From a virus: a stretch of 63,442 nucleotides of DNA. A program made the translations under genes and the position numbers. The notes beneath the pieces are model-generated. The model did no database searches. It had not been told where the DNA came from and saw only the letters and a program-made list of their open reading frames with translations. Below, piece after piece: positions 45,970-54,204 of the stretch. Every line of letters begins with the position of its first letter. Within the stretch, counting starts at the first letter, position 1. The stretch is taken from the IMG/VR virus record IMGVR_UViG_3300044641_000353, positions 1 through 63,442 of that record. The stretch is one strand, 5' to 3'.

Positions 45970-46899
45970 TTATTTAGGAATCAAACCAAGATCTTTAAGC
46001 GTCTGTTCAACAGTGGGCAAGCTACCAGTAATTTCAGCTAATTGGCCCATACCGGATTTACCTAGTGGGCTATTAGTTACAGTAGAGATAGGCAAACCTT
46101 GCAACATAGATTGCAGATATTGCGTTTGCTTCATTGGGTAATCACGTTGTGCCAAGAACTCATTGTAGTCGGCAGTAATACCTTCTTGCTCAATACCACG
46201 TTGGGCTTGACCTGCATTGGCCATCATATTGGTAAGGTCTTTAGCTTGACCCACTTCAGTATTAAATTGACCCATACCCTTGTCGTACGCACTTGCGTAC
46301 CCTTGGCCAATAGCTTGGTTTTGTGCTTGTAATAAATTACGGTTAGCTTCAGATTCCATAATGGCTTGACGACCACCGCCATAACCACCAGCTTGAGTCA
46401 TCTTAGCTAAGCCGGGTTGCATATTAATTTGGGACTGCCTGCGTAGTTCTTCCAACTGTGGGTTAAGCACGGACTGCAAGTACGGGTTCATGTACTGAGA
46501 AGCAATACCCGGAGTACCAGCACCTGTTGCGCCAGTAGTTCCAGTGTTTAATCCAGCAATACCTGCACCCGCGCCTGTACCAATAGCGCCGGGAGTATAA
46601 GCATTAGTACTCATAGTTGGCGGTTGATATGCGCTAGTAGAACTAAAGCTTTGACCTAGTTGAGTAGGAAACGCAAGATTACCCAAACCTTTAAACACGT
46701 TGCTTTGCAGGCCAGACTCACCAGCCGTCATTGGGCCTTGATAGGTTTGATAAGGTGAGTTGGCAATAGCTTGGGCTTGACCAAGCATATTCGTTACATA
46801 CGGGCCTATGTAACTAGACAGAGTTTGTTCCGACGTACCGCCAGCGGCGGGCAATGCCGAGGCCGCTGTGCCTGCTGTAGTTGTTAAGGGAGTAGCCAT
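45970..46899 (-). CDS. Internal virion-like protein
   Basis: 309 aa. The N-terminal half is Gly/Ala/Thr/Pro-rich. The C-terminal half is helical with YMNPYLQSVLNPQLEELRRQ, GGYGGGRQAIMESEANRNLL and AQRDYPMKQTQYLQSML. The second half is a recognisable arrangement in ejection-associated proteins of environmental podovirus-like phages. No enzyme motif is seen. It is 10 bp from both neighbours, so it is cotranslated with the giant proteins. Confidence 0.6.
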   Translation of the reverse strand: MATPLTTTAGTAASALPAAGGTSEQTLSSYIGPYVTNMLGQAQAIANSPYQTYQGPMTAGESGLQSNVFKGLGNLAFPTQLGQSFSSTSAYQPPTMSTNAYTPGAIGTGAGAGIAGLNTGTTGATGAGTPGIASQYMNPYLQSVLNPQLEELRRQSQINMQPGLAKMTQAGGYGGGRQAIMESEANRNLLQAQNQAIGQGYASAYDKGMGQFNTEVGQAKDLTNMMANAGQAQRGIEQEGITADYNEFLAQRDYPMKQTQYLQSMLQGLPISTVTNSPLGKSGMGQLAEITGSLPTVEQTLKDLGLIPK

Positions 46900-46908
46900 A
46901 GTCGTTCC

Positions 46909-47775
46909 TTAAGCGGGTAAATGCTTGTCTGATTTGGTATCGGCAGCAATGTTCTTAGCCTTGCCGCGAGCCTTTTTAATTCTGTCCATCATTGCGTATA
47001 GTTTACGCGCACCAGCTTCTGTTGAGCCATTGCCTAATTCAGAGACAATACGTGCTGGGATTACAAATTCGCCGTCGGCTAACCGAGCAGGTTGCTTTCT
47101 GCCAATCGTAGCAGGGATGCTGTCAGACACGCCATCACCGGGGCCACGGAGCAATCTACCGCCATCAGAGTAGCCACCCAGATTAGCAATACCACCACGA
47201 GCGTAACCCATTAGACCACCAGCCGCCGCAACTTCTACAGGGGCAGCAACAGATTCCGCAGGGGCAGCAACAGATTCAGCAGGAGCTGTAGACGCAGGGA
47301 CTTGCCCAGCCTTAAGGTACTGCATGGGAGTGAAATAGGTAATGCCACCAGAACCGGGTCGGCGAGGGATTGGTACACCCTTTGCATCCAACATTGGAGT
47401 GCCCGCTGCATTCATCATTGTTGTGGGAATAGGCAGTTGCTGACGAGATGCAGTCAAAGTGGGGATACCACCTCTGTAACCACCGGGGCCTTTTTGTACA
47501 TCAAAAAGTTTGTCTGCCAACTTGCCCATACCAACAGCGCCCAAAGTTTGGAGCAAGGGCGAATCTTTAAACAGTTTAGCAAGGTCTGAGCCGCTAAATA
47601 GACTGCTGTTGCCATACATATTACCGGAGGTGGTGTCACCTGTAGTAGATACATTTTGCCATGGCTGAACATCCTCATAACCTTGGGAGGTCATGTAGTC
47701 ATTAAGCTCTGCCCCAGCAGTGGCATACCCGCTGTCGTCTACGCTCCAGTCAACTTGTTGATTTTCATCATCCAT
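46909..47775 (-). CDS. Internal virion-like protein
   Basis: 288 aa. It is disordered at the N-terminus. The C-terminus has AAAGGLMGYARGGIANLGG and then GPGDGVSDSIPATIGRKQPA, followed by RLADGEFVIPARIVSELGNG and a basic helix KLYAMMDRIKKARGKA. That C-terminal domain is common in virion proteins of many environmental phages. It binds presumably to the giant proteins. The function is unknown. Confidence 0.6.
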   Translation of the reverse strand: MDDENQQVDWSVDDSGYATAGAELNDYMTSQGYEDVQPWQNVSTTGDTTSGNMYGNSSLFSGSDLAKLFKDSPLLQTLGAVGMGKLADKLFDVQKGPGGYRGGIPTLTASRQQLPIPTTMMNAAGTPMLDAKGVPIPRRPGSGGITYFTPMQYLKAGQVPASTAPAESVAAPAESVAAPVEVAAAGGLMGYARGGIANLGGYSDGGRLLRGPGDGVSDSIPATIGRKQPARLADGEFVIPARIVSELGNGSTEAGARKLYAMMDRIKKARGKAKNIAADTKSDKHLPA

Positions 47776-47776
47776 A

Positions 47777-50700
47777 TTAGGCTCCTTGCCTTATGATTTC
47801 TGCAATTTCTTCAGGAGTCGCAGCGTTGTCGCTTGACCCTTCAATCTTTTTAAGCAATTCTTCGACATCATTTTCGTCGGTTTTGTCCTTCTGGGCAAGT
47901 GCTTCTTCCTCAATCTTTTCACCTTCAGCACCGGCTTTGGTGACGCTCAGCGCCTTGTATTCTTCTTGCTCCAACTGGCCTTTCTTGCCAACCTTCTGTT
48001 TCTTAGACCCAAATTCTTTGCCGTAGTAGAACACGTTGGCCAATTGAGGTACGCCAAAAGAGGCCGCCACTGCCGTAGCTTGAGGCCAAGTTAAACCCGT
48101 TTGCTTACTTGGAACCTTTGGATTCTTAGGCGGCTTAGGCGGCGGTGACTTAGTTGGATCAGCAATAATTTTATCAATAATTGGGTCATCTATCAGGGTA
48201 GTAACCTTGTCAATTACGTCATCGTCTAAGTCGTCAATGATGTCGTCAACCTCTGCTTTTGTTTTAACTTCGTCCTTAGTTTCAACTTCTGCTTTAGTTT
48301 CGGTCTTGGTTTCAGCTTTGGTTTCAGCTTCGGTCTTGGTCTCAGCTTCGGTCTTGGTCTCAGCTTTGGTTTCAGCTTTAGTATCTGCAACTACATCTGC
48401 CTTAGTGTCAGCTTTAGTATCTGCTTTAGTGTCTGCTTTAGTGTCAGCTTTAGTATCTGCTTTAGTGTCTGCAACTACATCTGCCTTAGTGTCAGCTTTA
48501 GTATCTGCTTTGATGTCTGCAACTACATCTGCTTTAGTATCAGCCTTAGTATCTGCTTTGGTGTCTGCAACTACATCTGCCTTAGTATCTGCTTTGGTGT
48601 CAGCCTTAGTATCTGCTTTGGTGTCTGTAAGCACATCTGCAACAGTGTTAGCTTTAGTCTCAGTTAACCCCGCAGTTTGTAGCTCAGAAACTACATCAGC
48701 TTTAGCGCCAACCGTAGCGTCAGTTTTAGTAGCGTTTTCAATTTTAGTTGCTAACGACGTTGCCGTTTCATCTGAAACTTTAAGCCCAAGATCAGCCATA
48801 GTTTGCTGAGCCGTATCAACCGCAGTGGTTGTACCCGTAGTTGTTTTGTTAGACGTAATAGCGTTTAGGTCAGCAACGGTTACGCTCTCGCCCTTAGCGT
48901 TTGTGCCAATGACCGCAGACGTATCAACCTTTACTTCGCCTGAAGTTTTACCTGTTGCCGATTCACCAAGCAGCTCGGCCAGAGTTACGGGTTTACCCTC
49001 AGAATCTGTAGCTACAACTTGGTCACCGTTAAGTTTTGTAACACCTAAGTTATCAAGTGTCTCTTTGCTACCTAAAATTTGGTCGCCAATGATTTCATTA
49101 GACGCAGTAATGGACTGATCTTCTGTAAGCCCAGCATCTTGTAATTGCGTAATGAGCGTATCAGACGCATTGCTTGGAGAAGTGCTGTTCTTTAACGTAG
49201 TTGCCGCAGTATCCGCAACAGACTTAACTTGGGTCTCGGACAACCCAGAGTCTTGAAGCGCTGAAACAGTAGAGTCGGCGGCGCTAATAGTCGCCGTGGT
49301 TTTGCCGCCAATAACTGCTTCCCATGCGCTTGTACCGGCAATCTTAGTCCAGTTTAAATCATCGTCGGGTTTGATTATTTTTTGCGTACCGCCTTCAATA
49401 ATGCCAGCTTCTACGCCTTCTCCAGTACCTTCTTTAACACCCACTTTAGCGGCAGTTGTGGCTATTTCTTTTGCGCCAACTTTACCTGCGGTATCTCCAA
49501 AAATTTGTTTGGTCAGTGCGTTACCGCCGGGAACTAAATTAAGTGTACCTGTAGTTACTGCACCAAGAGCTAGCGCCTTTTGTGACGCAGTTTGAGCGTC
49601 TTTGTCCGACATGCCAGCGTCTTTTGCGCGTTTGTAAGCATCTTCAGCAGCACCGCCACCTGACTCCATCATGTCTAAAACAACTTCGGTAGAAATACCT
49701 AAAGCCCTAGCAATTCTTGGCGCTGCGCCAACTAATTTAGCCGCAGTAAGCACGCCCCCAGATGCAAGCAGTTGCGTGCCTTCTTGAAGAATTTCAGACG
49801 CTACGTTATAGGCTACAAACCCGGGGTTACTAACAATTGTTTTACCTACAACAGCCAAAGCTTCCCAGCCATCTTTAGCAGCGGCCATGTTTTTATTAAA
49901 GTCCGAGCTAGCAGCCTTCATTTCTTCTGGCGTTTTAGCTTTAGAAAAAGCAGCGTAATCACTAACAGCTTGATCTACCGTACCGCCACGTTCTAAAACG
50001 TTAATAGCTTTAAGAGTACCCGTAACAAATGAAGCAATTTGAGATGTTGAGTCTACTGCTAACGCACCAGCATACTCGGCAATCTTGCCGCGCTCAGACA
50101 AATTCATACTGCCACCGGTCACATTGCCGTTTGCGTCGTATTGAACATCGTTTACGTAGCTACCACCGTTGTCGGCATTGGAAGTTTTAAGCGCGGCAAT
50201 TCGTGCAGCGGTTGCATCAAGTGAAGCGTTACGGGCGGCTGTGTCATTTTGAGCGGCTACTGTTTTACCCGCATCAGTAATTGTGGCTAGGTTAGACTGA
50301 TTAATTGAAGCAATCTTTGCATCAGCTTTTTTCTCTGCTTCGGTGGCCGACTCAGTTGTGTATTTACCTGTTACGCCCGTCGCAGGGTTAGTCCATTCAA
50401 AAGTTCTATTGGGGCCGTAAGCCAAACGAGCCGCAGCATAAGCATCTTTAAAAGAAGTAGTGCCCGGGCCAGCGGCTGTGTTCCTATCAATAGCACCTTG
50501 CAGGTCACCAAACTCAGTGTCTTCGGTTAAGCCAGCGTTTTGAAGATTTGTTACAACGTCAGTGCTCGCAGTGCCCGCAGCGCCAATTTTGTCAACCTCT
50601 TTCATGGCGTCAAAATCTGCTTGGGTTTTTGCGTCAACGCCACTTAAAGTCACGCCGTTCCCAGCATCAGACACTACGTTATTAACAACACTTGCTAACT

Positions 50701-53700
50701 GAACGCCATCGGTTGTTGCATTGCCGTCTGTTAATCCAGCGTTAGCCAAAACATTTGTAACGTCGGTGTTCTGCAACGTAGTGTTATCCACTACGTTAGT
50801 TTTAGTATCGCTTGTATTGGTTGTCGTTGTTGATTGATTAGACGCTTGAAAAGCGTTACCAAACACTAAGCCAGCTTGAATAATGTTTGCTTGGTTACCA
50901 CTTTGGAGCGCATCAACCAAGTTCTTTGCAGAAGCCGCAACGTGCAGGTCTTTACTTCCAGTCAGGTCGCCAAGAGAAACCAAAGCGGCTGAAAGGTTGT
51001 CATCTTTAATTGCAAGTGCCAAGTTTGCGGTTTGCATAGCTGTTGTAAGACCTGATGGAAGTGTTCCACCAGTCTGACCGTATGCCGATAAACTTGCGTT
51101 GATAATGCCGGGAATGTTTTCCGCTTGAAGAGCGGCAAACCCAGAAACAGCTGTTTGGGCTAGCTTAATGTCTGATAGTGTGCTTTGCAGTTCAAGAGCC
51201 CGCGAGGTATTGATGATGTCGCCAGCGGCCTCTGCTGTAGTCATTGCTGTTAACTCGGCTCCAGTAAAAGAACCAGCGGCATTCAAGCCACTCAGTACAG
51301 CACCAAGGTAGTTCTTTTGAGAGACAGCTAACGCCGCATTTGCCATCTGAGCAAACGGCTGGTGCGGCCCCGGGATCATCGCCGCAATTGAAATGACCAT
51401 TGGCCCCATCTCGCTTACGAACGCGTTAATTCCTGTTTTTTCTGTGGTTGCCGTAAGGTATGCCACACCTTCTGGTGTGAACTTGGCATTTAACCAATGG
51501 TTTTTACCGGTGAAAACGCCACCGCTTTTTTGGAAAGCAAGTTGGCCTGTGGTATCAGTAATTTCTTTACCAGTGTCTTTGTCAATAACAACGCTACCAA
51601 TTTTCTGTTGGTAAGTTCCATCTTTGATTGTTGCTAGTTCTGCCTCAGACAGCGGCACAAGTGTGCTGTAAGAATATTCTCCGTCGCCCTCAGTAACGGT
51701 CTTGAAGTATTTTTTGTTTATGCTGGATGGATCGACCTTAGCACCCAAGATGGGGTAGCCCTCAGAGTCCGTTTCCGACAAAAAGTATTCGTTGCCCTGC
51801 TTTGTGACTGGTCGGCCATCAGCCGTGGTTATACGTTCTGTTGCTGTAGTGGTTTGAAACTTGTCTTTCTGACCAAGGTCACCAATGGTGTCTAACCCTT
51901 TTTTGACAAGTAGCGCGGCGGAGTTTTCCAAATTACCAAACACGCCTTGGAAATACTGACCACCAAGTGCGTTCTTTTGGGCGTTCAGTTGCTGAAACAG
52001 ATTTTCTGATTGAATAGCGTCAGATCCATACGCACTCCACTTTGTTTCAAGCTCGGCAATCTTGTCCTCGTACCCAGTCAAAGCCTCGCCATACAGTTTG
52101 TCAATGGCTGTATTTGATTTTGCGTTAGTTACAAAATCTTTAATCTGTTGCGTGGTTGAGTCCGTGTTGTTAGCAATTTTTGAAAAATCTGTTTCAAAGT
52201 TTCTAACGGGGTTCAGGCTGTCTTGAACAACTTTTACATCAACGCCGGTAGCTTTTGCAATGTCAGCATCAGTAAAGCCAAACTGTTTCTCTAAAGCGTA
52301 ACTAGCAATCACCCTGTCAGCGTCTGTTAGAACGTTAGCGCCTGTGAGAGTATCGTTAATAATCTTGTCGCGGTTGGTTTCGTAGTTTGTTAGGATAGTG
52401 TCAAACAAAGACTTGTCTTTACCCGTCAGGTCAGCAAGTTGTTGCGAGTTAAAATTAAGATCACGGGCTAAATTGGCAACTGTTTGCGACTCTTCAAACG
52501 TTGCAGAGTTGTCTGCAATAATGTCGTTGATGCTTGTGGTTGTAGTGCTCTTTAGTTGGTTTTGGTATTGGTTGTATAAGGCTTCACCAAGAGTTGCTTT
52601 TAAGCCAGCGTCACTGATGCCCAAGTCTTTGGCGTATTTAAAACCAGCTAACAAATTAACACCACCCGCGCCAAATGCACCAGACAACTCTGCGGCGGCG
52701 GCAGTACGGAACTTCTCTTTATCAGAAGCGTCAACTTTGTTACCAACAACTTTTGCCCAAAACTCCTTGTCCTCTTTTGTTGCTTTTCTTTCTGACCCTA
52801 AAAATTCGCTGTATAAATCTTGAATTCGGCTATCCAGTTCTGCTTGCGCCGCAGTTTCAAATATTGCGCGATCTTCTGGGCTAATCTCAGAACCAACCGC
52901 TTTAAACCAGTCTGCTAAACCTTTAGCATCAGGTTTACGTCCCAGCACGTTTTCGTACAGACTAACAATACCTGAAACCGCAGCAGGTTTGGTATCTGTT
53001 AGATAGTCCGTGACATAAGTACTGTATTTATCTTCAGGATTGCTTGATAGGTAGTCAACAACAGCGGCTTGAAATGTATTGTTTAAATCCTCTGGTTTGA
53101 TTTGCCCAGTTTCCAAAGCCGCAGTCCATGCGTCAAGACTTTCTTTATCAACGTTGGATGCTTCAGTACCGACCCCTGTACGCCCAATAGAAGCGTAGCG
53201 ATCCAACACCATTTGTCTATAGTTAGGTTGTACTTGTGTGTCCGCAGTAGCCACAAGATTGGGGGCTAGTACCGCTTGTTCTTCTACAGACCGGTTGGCA
53301 AGTTCTGATTGGGCGGCTTGCAAGAAGTCAGCTTTTTCCGACTCATCTACAGTAGGCCCAAATGCGTTTTCCCAAAATGCCTTACCACCCGCATCTGATG
53401 GACGACCAAGAATGGTTGTGTACAAATCCTCTACCGTCATAGTAGACTCAGGGATAGACGCAATGTAGTCGTCTACTATGTCAGTAGTTTTTGCGGCAGG
53501 GGTGGTTACAGCGGCGGGAGTTTCAATAGCGGCTGCGCTTGTATTAGCAGGGGGTTGAGCGGCGGGAGTTTGAACAGCGGCGGCTGTGTCTGTTGTAGTT
53601 TTTTGATATGGAGCAAAGACAGAAGCAATTGCATTGTCATCTAACCCCATAGATCTAAATGTTGCAATTAAATCATTGGTAGCATCTTTTCCACCAAAAA

Positions 53701-53857
53701 CATCATAAATACTTTCGTAACTAGAGGTGCTTTCAGGGGGAGGAGGGGGAGGGGGAGCGGCGGCGGCGGGAGTATCTGGCCCAAATTGCTGGGCGTAATA
53801 ATCCGTAACGTCATCTTCTGGCTCGTAAACCGTTCTATAAGAGTCTCTGACTGCCAT
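47777..53857 (-). CDS. 2026-aa virion protein with DUF4214-like modules and TKAD repeats
   Basis: Start ATG 53857 (MAVRDSYRTVYEPEDDVTDY), overlapping the upstream TAA, with RBS GGAAGG. Residues about 50-85 (YDVFGGKDATNDLIATFRS, MGLDDNAIASVF) match the product at 5231. Residues about 145-400 hold three DUF4214-like modules (LYTTILGRPSDAGGKAFWEN, LYENVLGRKPDAKGLADWFK, LYSEFLGSERKATKEDKEFW). The centre is a very long helical/coiled Ala/Thr/Asn-rich part with hydrophobic stretches. Residues about 1745-1865 are tandem [T/V]KAD then KAE repeats. The tail is acidic. It is probably ejected with the genome or forms an internal core or long fibre. Confidence 0.65.
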   Translation of the reverse strand: MAVRDSYRTVYEPEDDVTDYYAQQFGPDTPAAAAPPPPPPPESTSSYESIYDVFGGKDATNDLIATFRSMGLDDNAIASVFAPYQKTTTDTAAAVQTPAAQPPANTSAAAIETPAAVTTPAAKTTDIVDDYIASIPESTMTVEDLYTTILGRPSDAGGKAFWENAFGPTVDESEKADFLQAAQSELANRSVEEQAVLAPNLVATADTQVQPNYRQMVLDRYASIGRTGVGTEASNVDKESLDAWTAALETGQIKPEDLNNTFQAAVVDYLSSNPEDKYSTYVTDYLTDTKPAAVSGIVSLYENVLGRKPDAKGLADWFKAVGSEISPEDRAIFETAAQAELDSRIQDLYSEFLGSERKATKEDKEFWAKVVGNKVDASDKEKFRTAAAAELSGAFGAGGVNLLAGFKYAKDLGISDAGLKATLGEALYNQYQNQLKSTTTTSINDIIADNSATFEESQTVANLARDLNFNSQQLADLTGKDKSLFDTILTNYETNRDKIINDTLTGANVLTDADRVIASYALEKQFGFTDADIAKATGVDVKVVQDSLNPVRNFETDFSKIANNTDSTTQQIKDFVTNAKSNTAIDKLYGEALTGYEDKIAELETKWSAYGSDAIQSENLFQQLNAQKNALGGQYFQGVFGNLENSAALLVKKGLDTIGDLGQKDKFQTTTATERITTADGRPVTKQGNEYFLSETDSEGYPILGAKVDPSSINKKYFKTVTEGDGEYSYSTLVPLSEAELATIKDGTYQQKIGSVVIDKDTGKEITDTTGQLAFQKSGGVFTGKNHWLNAKFTPEGVAYLTATTEKTGINAFVSEMGPMVISIAAMIPGPHQPFAQMANAALAVSQKNYLGAVLSGLNAAGSFTGAELTAMTTAEAAGDIINTSRALELQSTLSDIKLAQTAVSGFAALQAENIPGIINASLSAYGQTGGTLPSGLTTAMQTANLALAIKDDNLSAALVSLGDLTGSKDLHVAASAKNLVDALQSGNQANIIQAGLVFGNAFQASNQSTTTTNTSDTKTNVVDNTTLQNTDVTNVLANAGLTDGNATTDGVQLASVVNNVVSDAGNGVTLSGVDAKTQADFDAMKEVDKIGAAGTASTDVVTNLQNAGLTEDTEFGDLQGAIDRNTAAGPGTTSFKDAYAAARLAYGPNRTFEWTNPATGVTGKYTTESATEAEKKADAKIASINQSNLATITDAGKTVAAQNDTAARNASLDATAARIAALKTSNADNGGSYVNDVQYDANGNVTGGSMNLSERGKIAEYAGALAVDSTSQIASFVTGTLKAINVLERGGTVDQAVSDYAAFSKAKTPEEMKAASSDFNKNMAAAKDGWEALAVVGKTIVSNPGFVAYNVASEILQEGTQLLASGGVLTAAKLVGAAPRIARALGISTEVVLDMMESGGGAAEDAYKRAKDAGMSDKDAQTASQKALALGAVTTGTLNLVPGGNALTKQIFGDTAGKVGAKEIATTAAKVGVKEGTGEGVEAGIIEGGTQKIIKPDDDLNWTKIAGTSAWEAVIGGKTTATISAADSTVSALQDSGLSETQVKSVADTAATTLKNSTSPSNASDTLITQLQDAGLTEDQSITASNEIIGDQILGSKETLDNLGVTKLNGDQVVATDSEGKPVTLAELLGESATGKTSGEVKVDTSAVIGTNAKGESVTVADLNAITSNKTTTGTTTAVDTAQQTMADLGLKVSDETATSLATKIENATKTDATVGAKADVVSELQTAGLTETKANTVADVLTDTKADTKADTKADTKADVVADTKADTKADTKADVVADIKADTKADTKADVVADTKADTKADTKADTKADTKADTKADVVADTKAETKAETKTEAETKTEAETKAETKTETKAEVETKDEVKTKAEVDDIIDDLDDDVIDKVTTLIDDPIIDKIIADPTKSPPPKPPKNPKVPSKQTGLTWPQATAVAASFGVPQLANVFYYGKEFGSKKQKVGKKGQLEQEEYKALSVTKAGAEGEKIEEEALAQKDKTDENDVEELLKKIEGSSDNAATPEEIAEIIRQGA
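48262..48640 (-). repeat. 12-bp-unit coding repeat (TKAD/TKAE)
   Basis: About 380 bp of short tandem units encode more than 20 copies of TKAD-type peptides, mixed with VVAD, then KAE/KTE units. The DNA units vary at third bases, so the array is not perfectly fresh. Length variation between relatives is expected. Confidence 0.9.
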
Positions 53858-54204
53858 TATCCAACCTTCCAATTTGTTCCGTCAGAGTATACGGGCACAG
53901 CAACAGCCCCGCCAGTCACAACGGTTGCCCCAAATGTTGGGCCTAATGCATCAGTAACAAAAGACCTTGCGCCCTTACCAGAGGTGACTGCGCTGGGCAG
54001 TGTAGCCACAGTGTAATTAGTTAGAGGGGGCACTACACCAGAAGCCATTAACTGAGTGGTTAATGAATCAAGTCGGTTAAAGTACAAACGCAGGATGTTA
54101 AGCATCTGATCAAAATACACACGGTTGTATTCTTCCGGGGGCAGGGGTAAGTTAGGTGCGGCTACCTTGTTCAGTTCAAAATCGGTGGTAACAAGAAAGC
54201 TCAT
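53857..54204 (-). CDS. Tail-associated protein
   Basis: 115 aa. The N-terminus has LPLPPEEYNRVYFDQMLNIL and then LRLYFNRLDSLTTQL, a phage tail/fibre-adaptor type helix. The C-terminus has ARSFVTDALGPTFGATVVTG and AVAVPVYSDGTNWK, a module often at the ends of phage fibres. It overlaps the gp10-like gene by 4 bp and the giant gene by 1-3 bp. A base attachment or fibre-tip role is likely. Confidence 0.65.
   Translation of the reverse strand: MSFLVTTDFELNKVAAPNLPLPPEEYNRVYFDQMLNILRLYFNRLDSLTTQLMASGVVPPLTNYTVATLPSAVTSGKGARSFVTDALGPTFGATVVTGGAVAVPVYSDGTNWKVG

Noticed and set aside
48207-48809. Long plus-strand frame of Ser/Val/Ala-rich protein
   Set aside because: It is the reverse complement of the TKAD repeat of the 2026-aa gene, an antisense shadow with monotone composition and no RBS.
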